Positions 8,291 through 16,061 of a stretch of DNA of 64,000 bases are shown here, one piece after another (positions within the stretch are counted from its first letter, which is position 1; each line of letters starts with the position of its first letter). This DNA is from Streptomyces hiroshimensis (GTDB lineage Bacteria > Actinomycetota > Actinomycetes > Streptomycetales > Streptomycetaceae). A program made the position numbers and the translations under genes. The notes beneath the pieces were generated by a model. That model was not told where the DNA came from, did no database searches, and saw nothing but the letters and a program-made list of their open reading frames with translations. The DNA is taken from contig NZ_BMUT01000001.1 in assembly GCF_014650335.1 (NCBI RefSeq), positions 177,037-241,036 on the forward strand, given 5' to 3'.

Positions 8291-10342
8291 GTGTCCAAAC
8301 TGACCGACCTGCCGAAACGGATCCTCATCGGCCGGGCGCTGCACAGCAGCAAGCTGGGAGAAACCCTTCTCCCCAAGCGCATCGCCCTGCCCGTCTTCGC
8401 CTCCGACCCGCTCTCCTCCGTGGCGTACGCGCCGGGCGAAGTGCTCCTCGTGCTCTCCGCGGCAGGCGTGTCGGCCTACCACTTCAGCCCCTGGATCGCC
8501 GTCGCGGTCGTGGTGCTGATGTTCACGGTGGTCGCCTCGTACCGCCAGAACGTCCACGCCTACCCCAGCGGCGGCGGCGACTACGAGGTCGCCAACGTCA
8601 ACCTCGGCCCGAAGGCCGGCCTCACCGTCGCGAGCGCCCTGCTCGTCGACTACGTCCTGACCGTCGCGGTCTCCATCGCCTCCGGCATCGAGAACCTCGG
8701 CTCCGCCATCCCCTTCGTCATCGAGCACAAGACGGCCTGCGCCATCGGCGTGATCGTGCTGCTCACGCTGATGAACCTGCGCGGCGTCAAGGAGTCCGGA
8801 AAGCTCTTCGCGATCCCGACGTACGTCTTCGTCGGCGGCGTCTTCATCATGATCATCTGGGGTGCCGCCCGCGGCCTCTTCATGGACGAGACGATGAAGG
8901 CCCCCACCGCCGACTACACCATCCACGCCGAGCACCAGGGCCTCGCGGGCTTCGCCCTCGTCTTCCTGCTGCTGCGCGCCTTCTCCTCCGGCTGTGCCGC
9001 CCTCACCGGCGTCGAGGCCATCAGCAACGGCGTCCCCGCCTTCCGCAAGCCGAAGTCGAAGAACGCCGCCACGACGCTCGCCCTGATGGGCGGCCTCGCC
9101 GTCACCATGTTCTGCGGCATCATCGGCCTGGCCATGGCGACCAACGTCCGGATGGCCGAGAACCCGGCCACGGACCTGCTCAAGAACGGCATCCCGGTCG
9201 GCGAGGACTACACCCAGAACCCGGTGATCTCGCAGGTCGCCGAGGCCGTCTTCGGCAGCGGATCGTTCCTCTTCGTCATCCTCGCGGCGGCCACCGCGCT
9301 CGTGCTGTTCCTCGCGGCCAACACCGCGTACAACGGCTTCCCGCTGCTCGGCTCGATCCTCGCCCAGGACCGCTACCTGCCGCGCCAGCTGCACACGCGC
9401 GGCGACCGCCTGGCGTTCTCGAACGGCATCGTGCTGCTCGCGGGAGCGGCCGCGGTCCTCACGTACATCTACGGGGCCGACTCGACGAAGCTGATCCAGC
9501 TCTACATCGTCGGCGTCTTCGTCTCCTTCACCCTGAGCCAGACCGGCATGGTCCGGCACTGGAACCGCCACCTGCGCACGGAGACCGACCCGGCCAAGCG
9601 CCGCCACATGGTCCGCTCCCGGGCGATCAACATGTTCGGCGCCTTCCTCACCGGCCTCGTCCTCGTCGTCGTCCTCCTGACGAAGTTCACCCACGGCGCA
9701 TGGGTCGCCCTGCTCGGCATGGTGATCTTCTACGCCACGATGACGGCGATCCGGAAGCACTACGACCGGGTGGCCGAGGAGATCGCCGCCGACGAGGGCC
9801 CGGGCGACGAGACCGTCCGCCCCTCGCGCGTCCACTCGATCGTCCTGGTCTCCAAGATCCACAAGCCGACGCTGCGGGCCCTGGCCTACGCCAAGCTCAT
9901 GCGCTCCGACACCCTCGAAGCGCTCAGCATCAGCGTCGACGCCGCCGAGACCAAGGCGCTGCGCGAGGAGTGGCAGCACCGCAGCATCGACGTCCCGCTG
10001 AAGGTCCTCGACTCGCCCTACCGCGAGATCACGCGGCCCGTCATCGACTACGTCAAGAGCCTCCGCAAGGAGAGCCCGCGCGACGTCGTCAGCGTCTACA
10101 TCCCCGAGTATGTGGTCGGCCACTGGTACGAGCACCTGCTGCACAACCAGAGCGCCCTGCGCCTGAAGGGCCGCCTGCTCTTCACACCGGGCGTGATGGT
10201 CACCTCGGTGCCCTGGCAGCTGGACTCCTCCGAGGCCGCCAAGCTGCGGGCCCGCAAGCGCGCGGAGTGGAACGCGCCGGGTTCGGTGCGGCGGGGCCCG
10301 GTGACGGAGCAGAAGAAGGAAAAGGCGTCGACGAAGAAGTAG
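8291..10342 (+). CDS. APC-family amino acid/polyamine-type permease
   Basis: Integral membrane permease of 683 residues with about 12 hydrophobic helices, then a ~160-residue cytoplasmic C-terminal domain. It begins KLTDLPKRILIGRAL and has the conserved segment LPVFASDPLSSVAYAPGE. Conserved actinobacterial permeases of this kind, often beside a TrkA/methyltransferase cluster, are annotated as APC superfamily; the substrate is unknown. The start is set at GTG 8291, where the homologous N-terminus begins; an ATG at 8213 is far upstream without similarity. It is followed 121 bp later, same strand, by the TrmA-type methyltransferase. Confidence 0.88.
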   Translation: MSKLTDLPKRILIGRALHSSKLGETLLPKRIALPVFASDPLSSVAYAPGEVLLVLSAAGVSAYHFSPWIAVAVVVLMFTVVASYRQNVHAYPSGGGDYEVANVNLGPKAGLTVASALLVDYVLTVAVSIASGIENLGSAIPFVIEHKTACAIGVIVLLTLMNLRGVKESGKLFAIPTYVFVGGVFIMIIWGAARGLFMDETMKAPTADYTIHAEHQGLAGFALVFLLLRAFSSGCAALTGVEAISNGVPAFRKPKSKNAATTLALMGGLAVTMFCGIIGLAMATNVRMAENPATDLLKNGIPVGEDYTQNPVISQVAEAVFGSGSFLFVILAAATALVLFLAANTAYNGFPLLGSILAQDRYLPRQLHTRGDRLAFSNGIVLLAGAAAVLTYIYGADSTKLIQLYIVGVFVSFTLSQTGMVRHWNRHLRTETDPAKRRHMVRSRAINMFGAFLTGLVLVVVLLTKFTHGAWVALLGMVIFYATMTAIRKHYDRVAEEIAADEGPGDETVRPSRVHSIVLVSKIHKPTLRALAYAKLMRSDTLEALSISVDAAETKALREEWQHRSIDVPLKVLDSPYREITRPVIDYVKSLRKESPRDVVSVYIPEYVVGHWYEHLLHNQSALRLKGRLLFTPGVMVTSVPWQLDSSEAAKLRARKRAEWNAPGSVRRGPVTEQKKEKASTKK

Positions 10343-10463
10343 TAGTCACGTAGCGACGCAGCGGATCCGCCGATCGGCGAATTCGCAGGTGGGGCGGGAC
10401 GGCCCGTAGACTGGACGGCTGTCCCGCCTCACCCTTTTCCTTACGTCTCTGGAGCCGACCACC

Positions 10464-11792
10464 ATGCAGAACGCACCGCAGGATTCGCTGGTCGGCGAGG
10501 AGTACGAGGTCGAGGTCGGCCCGGTGGCCCACGGCGGCCACTGCGTAGCCCGTACGGAGTCGGGCCGCGTCCTCTTCGTCCGCCACACGCTGCCCGGCGA
10601 GCGCGTGATCGCGAGGGTGACGGAGGGCGAGTCGACGTCCCGCTTCCTGCGCGCGGACGCGGTGGAGATCCTTTCCCCGTCCAAGGACCGCGTGCCGGCC
10701 CCCTGCCCCTTCTCCGGCCCGGGCAAGTGCGGCGGCTGCGACTGGCAGCACGCCAAGCCCGGCGCCCAGCGCCGCTTCAAGGGCGAGGTCATCGCCGAGC
10801 AGCTCCAGCGCCTCGCGGGCCTCACCCCCGAGGAGGCCGGCTGGGACGGCACCGTGATGCCGGCCGAGGGCGACAAGCTCCCCGCGGGCCAGGTCCCCGC
10901 CTGGCGCACCCGCGTCCAGTACGCGATCGACGCCGAGGGCCACGCGGGCCTGCGCAAGCACCGCTCGCACGAGGTCCAGGTCATCGACCACTGCATGATC
11001 GCCGCCCAGGGCGTGAGCGAGCTGGGCATCGAGAAGCGCGAGTGGCCGCAGATCGCGACGGTCGAGGCCATCGCTGCTTCGGGCTCCGCCGACCGCCAGG
11101 TCATCCTGACGCCCAAGCCGGGCGGCCGCCTCCCGATCGTAGAACTCGACAAGCCGGTCTCGGTGCTCCGCATCGGCGAGAAGGACAAGCAGGTCCACCG
11201 CGTCCACGGCCGCCCCTTCGTCCGCGAGCGCGCCGACGAGCGCACGTACCGCGTCGGCGAAGGCGGCTTCTGGCAGGTCCACCCGCAGGCGGCCGACATG
11301 CTGGTGAAGGCCGTCATGCAGGGCCTCATGCCCCGCAAGGGCGACATGGCCCTCGACCTCTACTGCGGCGTGGGCCTCTTCGCCGGCGCCCTCGGCGAGC
11401 GCATCGGCGAGAAGGGCGCGGTCCTCGGCATCGAATCCGGCAAGCGCGCCGTCGAAGACGCCCGCCACAACCTCCAGGACCTCGACCGCGTCCGCATCGA
11501 ACAGGGCAAGGTCGAACAGGTCCTCCCGCGCACGGGCATCAAGGAGGCCGACATCATCGTCCTCGACCCGCCCCGCGCCGGCGCCGGCAAGCAGACGGTC
11601 CAGCACCTGGCCTCCCTCGGCGCCCGCCGCATCGCCTACGTGGCTTGCGACCCGGCCGCCCTGGCCCGCGACCTCAACTACTTCGCAGAGGCCGGCTACA
11701 AGCCGGTAAAGCTGCGCGCCTTCGACCTCTTCCCGATGACGCACCACGTGGAGTGTGTGGCCATCCTGAAGCCGGTGGCGAAGGACGCCTGA
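10464..11792 (+). CDS. TrmA/RlmD-type RNA (uracil-5-)-methyltransferase
   Basis: SAM-dependent methyltransferase of 442 residues forming m5U in tRNA or 23S rRNA. It contains an N-terminal TRAM domain (residues 1-58), a cysteine cluster that may bind an iron-sulfur centre (CPFSGPGKCGGCDW), SAM motif LDLYCGVGLFAG, motif DPPRAGAGKQ and catalytic Cys395 in YVACDPAA. The ATG at 10464 follows TCTGGAG. The last 71 bases of the gene lie inside a 75-bp sequence repeated at 17804, so the present 3' end was supplied by an integrated element that restores the reading frame exactly (LDLFPMTHHVECVAILKPV). Whether the target is tRNA U54 or rRNA cannot be told. Confidence 0.93.
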   Translation: MQNAPQDSLVGEEYEVEVGPVAHGGHCVARTESGRVLFVRHTLPGERVIARVTEGESTSRFLRADAVEILSPSKDRVPAPCPFSGPGKCGGCDWQHAKPGAQRRFKGEVIAEQLQRLAGLTPEEAGWDGTVMPAEGDKLPAGQVPAWRTRVQYAIDAEGHAGLRKHRSHEVQVIDHCMIAAQGVSELGIEKREWPQIATVEAIAASGSADRQVILTPKPGGRLPIVELDKPVSVLRIGEKDKQVHRVHGRPFVRERADERTYRVGEGGFWQVHPQAADMLVKAVMQGLMPRKGDMALDLYCGVGLFAGALGERIGEKGAVLGIESGKRAVEDARHNLQDLDRVRIEQGKVEQVLPRTGIKEADIIVLDPPRAGAGKQTVQHLASLGARRIAYVACDPAALARDLNYFAEAGYKPVKLRAFDLFPMTHHVECVAILKPVAKDA

Positions 11793-11796
11793 CCTG
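11722..11796 (+). repeat. attL core (75-bp direct repeat, left copy)
   Basis: Starts TCGACCTCTTCCCGATG and ends GGACGCCTGACCTG. Identical to 17804-17878 except T at 11756 versus C at 17838, a synonymous Cys codon change. The copy covers the last 23 codons plus the stop of the methyltransferase gene, as expected for a tyrosine integrase using a gene 3' end as attB. Confidence 0.9.
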
Positions 11797-12128
11797 CGCT
11801 TTTGTCGATGTGCGCTATGGGCGTTACGTGCGGTACGGGCGATATCTTGACGCTGAAATGACGCTCGCGACGCTCATTTGACGCTCGCTCTGACGATGTG
11901 TCAGCTCTGTGCTTCAGGTACGGCCGTCCGTGAAATCACCGGGTGTTCACGAGTACCCGTGACGTGCGGCGATGGAATGGGGTGAAGATCACTTCCCGAT
12001 CGACTGGAGATCGTTTCCCAGTCTCCGGCCCCGCGCGCCAGCGTCCGCAAGACCGCCACCGGCGACCTCCGGGCCCCGTCAACCGCGACACCACTGCGGC
12101 CCCGCCGAGCCCGGATCCCGCCCGACGC
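11797..12128 (+). other. Left arm region of the element with TGACGCTC repeats
   Basis: No supported gene. At 11848-11895 the octamer TGACGCT(C/G) occurs three times (about 11849, 11860 and 11881), with a related CGACGCTC between. The same octamer is found twice next to the right end (17713 and 17724). Such short direct repeats flanking the core are what arm-type integrase or excisionase binding sites look like. The rest (11900-12128) shows no gene or clear structure. Confidence 0.55.
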
Positions 12129-12353
12129 ATGAGCCCCGCCTACACCACCCCTGAGCAGTGCGAACGCTGGCACAAGCGGACCTGCGCCCACTGCGGACGC
12201 CACGGCTGGTTCGCCGTCCGCTGGCCGGACCGCCACGTCTGCCGTACCTGCCACGACAAGGCCCTGCGCTTTCGCGGACGCTGCCCGGCTGCAGCGACGA
12301 GCGTGTACTTCTCGGGATCCGGTCCGGCAAGGAGTAGGGCGCCTCGGGACTAA
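12129..12353 (+). pseudogene. Zinc-ribbon fragment, probable truncated element gene
   Basis: A 74-residue frame with a paired-cysteine ribbon (TCAHCGRHGWFAVRWPD, then VCRTCHDKALRFRGRC). This resembles, from memory, the N-terminal zinc ribbon of longer actinomycete recombinase or plasmid-type proteins, in which a further CxxC region and a catalytic part follow. Here the frame ends soon after the ribbon, so it is probably a truncated remnant rather than a working gene. No convincing ribosome site was seen before ATG 12129. Confidence 0.4.
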
Positions 12354-12402
12354 TCGGTCCCGCGGCGCCTCGTCAGGGGCTGTGCGGCTTGGTCGCGCTG
12401 CC

Positions 12403-13569
12403 TCACCCATGCCCGGCAGGAACGCCGCGAGCTCCGTCGAGCTTGGCACCCTTTAGTCGAGCCCCGTCAAGGTGCGCGCCGCGCAGGTCCGCGCCCTCCA
12501 AGTCGCAGCTGCTCAAGTCCAGCCTCTGCAAATTCGCTCCCCTCAAGTCGGCATGGCTGAACTTTGTGCCCACAAGGACGGCCTTTTGCTCGGTGCCACC
12601 CAAGTTGACGTCGCGCAAGTCCGACCCCGTGAAATCCGCCTGAGCGAGATTCGCTCCAGAGAGATTTGTTCCATTGAGAGGCACGCTGAGCAGGCGAGCC
12701 TTAGTGAGTTTCGCGTAACTGAGATCCACATCAGTTAGTTTGCATCCAGTTTCATCGGAAGCAGGGTTGAAGTTGGCCCCGCTTAGGTCGGCGTCAAAAA
12801 GTAGCGCCCCGGTGAAGTCGGAGCCGACGCATTGGATGTTCTTCATGTTGGAACCCGGGAGGTCGGATTTTTTGAAGGGTGTTTCATTAAGCTCAGAACC
12901 CGAGAGGTCCGCCCTCTCCATTGCGGCACCCGTAAAATCGATCTGCCCGAGTTTTGCGTCTTTCAGGTCGACCGAAGTGAGACGTGCGTCGCGAAAGTTA
13001 ATGCGGGTCTGGGCTTTAAGCGTTACCAGCTCATCTGCATCCAGTTTATGGAGGTCGACATTTTCCAGATTGACCAAAGGTCCGGCGCGGCTACCTTCTG
13101 GCCGGTCGCCCATGACGGAGACAGCGGCCTTCAGGTCGCTGGAGATCGCAGGCTCCTTGCTCTGAGGGTTGCGCGGAGAAATCTTGTGCATGTACGCAGA
13201 AAGGATCGAGACGACGGCAGGTTCATCGCGAGGCGAATCCTGCATAATTCGATCCAGGGCATAAATGCCACCCAAGCGTATATCTGGATTAGCTGATGCC
13301 AGGTTCTGGACGGCACTGTTGAGTCGATTAGTGACCTCGCCGTGCTCTGAAATGCGAACTTCCTTGGTGTTCTGACTCACCTGCATCCACGTGAACAACA
13401 GAGCAACCAGGGCGGCTACACCAGGCAACGCCGAGGCCACCAACGCGGCAGTCTGCGGGCGAGTCAGCGGCTCCCCACGACGGCCCGTCGAACGAGGACC
13501 ACCCGTCCGGTGCGCCTTGGCATTTCGGAGATGGACAGGCAAATGCCCACGGAGTCGTCGTCTGCTCAT
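12403..13569 (-). CDS. Membrane-anchored pentapeptide-repeat protein
   Basis: 388-residue protein with a short basic N-terminus, one hydrophobic helix (about residues 40-62, ALVASALPGVAALVALLF), a linker with an LGGIYALDRI motif and a long right-handed pentapeptide-repeat solenoid (A(D/N)LxG-type units such as ANLQRLDLSSCDLEGADLRG) to the C-terminus. Such proteins with the IRLGGIYAL segment are common Streptomyces accessory proteins of unknown role; pentapeptide solenoids can mimic DNA. Lower GC than the flanking core genes marks it as element cargo. ATG 13569 has GGAGGA directly upstream with short spacing, so a slightly earlier GTG is possible. Confidence 0.85.
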   Translation of the reverse strand: MSRRRLRGHLPVHLRNAKAHRTGGPRSTGRRGEPLTRPQTAALVASALPGVAALVALLFTWMQVSQNTKEVRISEHGEVTNRLNSAVQNLASANPDIRLGGIYALDRIMQDSPRDEPAVVSILSAYMHKISPRNPQSKEPAISSDLKAAVSVMGDRPEGSRAGPLVNLENVDLHKLDADELVTLKAQTRINFRDARLTSVDLKDAKLGQIDFTGAAMERADLSGSELNETPFKKSDLPGSNMKNIQCVGSDFTGALLFDADLSGANFNPASDETGCKLTDVDLSYAKLTKARLLSVPLNGTNLSGANLAQADFTGSDLRDVNLGGTEQKAVLVGTKFSHADLRGANLQRLDLSSCDLEGADLRGAHLDGARLKGAKLDGARGVPAGHG

Positions 13570-13818
13570 TCCTCCATGGCACACCCAGCCCGCCAACATC
13601 GCCATGCGAGCCGACGCACCAGCGACTGAGGCGGCACTTCCCCATCTACCCAGCCCTACAAGAGCAGCGCCTCGAACCGAACGTTCGGTGCCCGCGCACG
13701 CGCGCCCCCCGCCTGCGCCTCCGACCCGGCACGTCCCTCGCACGAGCGCCTCCACCACGCAGGACCGGAGTCGGTTCAGCAGCTGGTGGCCCTCGGTGCC
13801 CGGCGTCACCCCGCATGA

Positions 13819-14379
13819 CCTTGCCCGACCTCGACCCGGTCGGAACCTCCCGTCTGCGCCACTGCACAGACGGGAGGTTCCCTTGGGGTCCGCGTTTTCT
13901 CCGCCCCCGCTCTCCGAGCAGCTGGCCTGACCTTCAAGGAAACGCGCGACACCGGACGCAACCGCGGACGCATCGTCCAGCTCACCCCGGCAGAGACGGC
14001 GTGTAAATCGCTGTCCGCAATGTCCGCGCCGTCCGCAAGCCTTGCTGACCAGCAAGAACCTGCGGACAGCGATGACGCCGCCTCTGTCCGCACGCCGTCC
14101 GATCGCTGTCCGCACGACGGCCCCGCGGACAGTGCGGACAGCGCCGCGGACAGCGAACCCAAATCGCTGTCCGCACCCCCACCCACCGATGACCTGCAAA
14201 AACACCGACCCGCGGACAGCACGGACGGCACGGACAGCGATTTGCAGCCCATCTCTGGACTCCACCTTCGCTGCGCCCGCTGCGGCCAGCCCATGAACCC
14301 CGCACTCACCGCAGCCGGGCACCTCGCACACCCCGCCTGCACGCCCGCCATACCCGACGCCGAGGGGGGCACGCCATGA
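13819..14379 (+). pseudogene. C-terminal remnant of an element replication/primase-type protein
   Basis: An open frame without a good start in its first 200 bases. It reads LTFKETRDTGRNRGRIVQLT and ends in a zinc ribbon, LRCARCGQPMNPALTAAGH (about 14266-14325). Such tails are, as I recall, found at the C-termini of Rep or primase-like proteins just upstream of xis-int in actinomycete integrative elements. The 5' part is missing: the frame is closed by a TGA at 13816 and 13570-13818 shows no recognisable gene. Its last codons overlap xis by 4 bp (ATGA), the usual operon arrangement. An internal ATG at 14020 could still give a 119-residue protein. Confidence 0.5.
14008..14242 (+). repeat. Dispersed GCGGACAG / CTGTCCGC repeats
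   Basis: The octamer GCGGACAG and its complement CTGTCCGC, or the heptamers inside them, occur about a dozen times in 235 bp, in both orientations and at irregular spacing, e.g. near 14011, 14073, 14118, 14136, 14147, 14166, 14212 and 14231. They lie inside the replication-gene remnant and give its Ala-Asp-Ser-rich linker. They could be iteron-like binding sites or only codon-level repetition. Confidence 0.6.
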
Positions 14380-14642
14380 AGGCCACCACCACATCCGGCC
14401 AGCCGGTAACACCTACCCGCCTACTGTCCATTCCCACCGTCGCCGCCGCTCTGGACGTCGACCGCCGCACCCTCTACCGCCTCATCGAAGGCGGTGCCAT
14501 GCCTGTCGTAGACCTGCGCACTGGCCCGCGACGATCCCGCCTTCGCATCCCTGCCGCTGCCTTCGAAGAGTTCGTAGCCGGCCGGACCGTCACTCTGCCG
14601 CCGGCCCGTCGCCGGCCCAGGTCCGCCACGCCCCGCTGCTGA
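14376..14642 (+). CDS. xis: Excisionase-like helix-turn-helix protein (Xis)
   Basis: 88-residue protein with a MerR/excisionase-type winged helix (LLSIPTVAAALDVDRRTLYR, then LIEGGAMPVVDLR). It is the expected recombination directionality factor for the adjacent integrase: it would bind arm sites and favour excision. The ATG at 14376 overlaps the end of the upstream frame (ATGA) and its stop lies 10 bp before the integrase start, so the three are probably one transcript. Short and typical in length for the family. Confidence 0.85.
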   Translation: MKATTTSGQPVTPTRLLSIPTVAAALDVDRRTLYRLIEGGAMPVVDLRTGPRRSRLRIPAAAFEEFVAGRTVTLPPARRRPRSATPRC

Positions 14643-14652
14643 AGGAGGAGTC

Positions 14653-15756
14653 CTGTACCTGCGTAGGCTTAAGTCCTGCAACTGGCAAGCGACGGTACGA
14701 AACCGGTATGGCGACCGGTTCAGTGAGTCGTTCCCGCTCAAGACGCAGGCACGCGCCTGGGGCGTGGACATGGAGACCCAATTCGCGCGCGGCCGGCTAC
14801 GGGATCCGCGGGCGAGCAAGATCGCCTTCCATGGCTGGCACGAGCGGTGGTGGAAGGCCCGTGTCGCGGAACCGCACACTCTGCGCGGCGATGCGTCCAG
14901 CATCAGGAACCACGTCCTTCCGTACTGGTTCAAGTGGGAGATCTGCGACATCACCCGCATGGACGTCCAGAGCTGGATTCGGTCCCTGATGGAGAAGGGT
15001 GTGGGAGCCTCTGCGATCAAGCGGGCCTACAACCTGACCTCCTCCATGCTGCGAGCAGCCGTCGATGACGACATACTCGCGGTGAATCCCTGTCGCCACA
15101 TCGACCTGCCCACCATTGCAGTCCAGCCACCACGGTGGTTCACCATCGACCAGGCCCAGAGCATCCGGGACGAACTGGCAACTCCGTGGCGGACGATGTT
15201 TCTGCTTGACTTCTACACCGGGCTGCGCTGGGGTGAGCTAACCGGACTCCACCGGCGCCGTGTCGACCACCGCCGGTCACGCCTGTTCGTAGTCGAGGTC
15301 AACACCAAGAGCGGGATCAAGGAATACCCCAAGAGCTCCAAGAGCCGCCGGGAAGTCCCGCTCCCCCCTCACGTCCTGGAGGCCCTCGACCGCCACCTCC
15401 ATCGGCTCGACCCCGATGCGCTGGTGTTCACCACCATCACGAAGGGCCGGGCAGGCCGCCGGCTCGACGACGGCAACTGGAGACGGCAAACCTGGTGGCC
15501 AGCCGTCACCAGTGCCTACTACGTCGACACCGACGCCGAAAGGCGGCTCGTCCCGCAGTACCCGCCGCACACCATGCGGCACACCTGCGCCTCCTGGCTC
15601 GTCCAGAAAGGAGTTCCTCTGTATGAGGTGCAGCACCTCCTCGGCCACGAGAGCTTCCAGAACACCCAGCGCTACGCGCACCTCCAACCGGACGCCCACA
15701 GAGCTGTCCTTGGCGCCTGGGACAGGCTGGATACCCCGCTGACCATCGCTGCGTAA
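14653..15756 (+). CDS. int: Tyrosine site-specific integrase
   Basis: Phage-type integrase of about 367 residues with an N-terminal arm-binding/SAM-like domain and a C-terminal catalytic domain. Counting from 14653, the catalytic residues are R192 (GLRWGEL), H306 and R309 (HTMRHTC), H332 (LLGHESF) and Y341 (TQRYAHL). Start: conserved N-terminal sequence (YLRRLKSCNWQATVRNRYGD) begins right after a CTG at 14653, which has GGAGGAG just upstream. The first canonical in-frame codons, GTG 14758 and ATG 14764, would delete it. A CTG (or unusual) start is therefore inferred. It would integrate the element at the 75-bp core. Confidence 0.92.
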   Translation: MYLRRLKSCNWQATVRNRYGDRFSESFPLKTQARAWGVDMETQFARGRLRDPRASKIAFHGWHERWWKARVAEPHTLRGDASSIRNHVLPYWFKWEICDITRMDVQSWIRSLMEKGVGASAIKRAYNLTSSMLRAAVDDDILAVNPCRHIDLPTIAVQPPRWFTIDQAQSIRDELATPWRTMFLLDFYTGLRWGELTGLHRRRVDHRRSRLFVVEVNTKSGIKEYPKSSKSRREVPLPPHVLEALDRHLHRLDPDALVFTTITKGRAGRRLDDGNWRRQTWWPAVTSAYYVDTDAERRLVPQYPPHTMRHTCASWLVQKGVPLYEVQHLLGHESFQNTQRYAHLQPDAHRAVLGAWDRLDTPLTIAA

Positions 15757-15766
15757 GTTCGCCTCA

Positions 15767-15799
15767 CCCGCCAGGGTGCACGAAATGGCCCCTGGCGGG
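15767..15799 (+). terminator. Terminator hairpin after int
   Basis: Perfect 10-bp arms CCCGCCAGGG and CCCTGGCGGG around a 13-nt loop, just downstream of the integrase stop. Confidence 0.8.
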
Positions 15800-15880
15800 C
15801 AGACGACGGCAAATGAACGGGGATCGTAGGATCTGGCTGTCGCCTCACCTACGGGGCTTGCCGAGGCCCACGATCCGGTC

Positions 15881-15950
15881 TGATGCTCAGGGCATACGGC
15901 GGTTCACCTAGAGGCATAGTTAGGTACCTTTTAACCTGCGGTTTCTTTGG
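15881..15950 (+). repeat. Copy A of a ~68-bp attR-proximal segment
   Basis: From TGATGCTCAGGGCATAC to CTTTGG this segment matches, imperfectly but over its full length, 17724-17792 beside attR (GGGCATAC, CGGTTCAC, TAGAG, ACCTGC and TTTCTT shared in order). Copy A lacks the 75-bp core after it. The two copies bracket the low-GC gene at 16062-17387. No gene is seen from 15800 to 16061. Confidence 0.65.
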
Positions 15951-16061
15951 ATCCTTGCCTCATGAGCAGTTCTCGATATCCGGCGCGACCGCCGCAGATA
16001 GTATCTTCGGCAGTCGAACATGGGGCTTCGTACTACGCTGCGCGGCAGTAACTGCGTCAGG

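Noticed and set aside
11722..11796. tRNA gene at the attachment site
   Set aside because: No cloverleaf can be drawn; the repeat is coding sequence of the methyltransferase.
12129..12353. Functional zinc-finger regulator
   Set aside because: The frame stops just after the ribbon, lacks a ribosome site, and resembles the start of a longer recombinase-type protein; kept only as a probable remnant.
13391..13930. Plus-strand open frame opposite the N-terminus of the pentapeptide-repeat gene
   Set aside because: It overlaps a supported gene, is Pro/Arg-rich with no motif, and is probably not coding.
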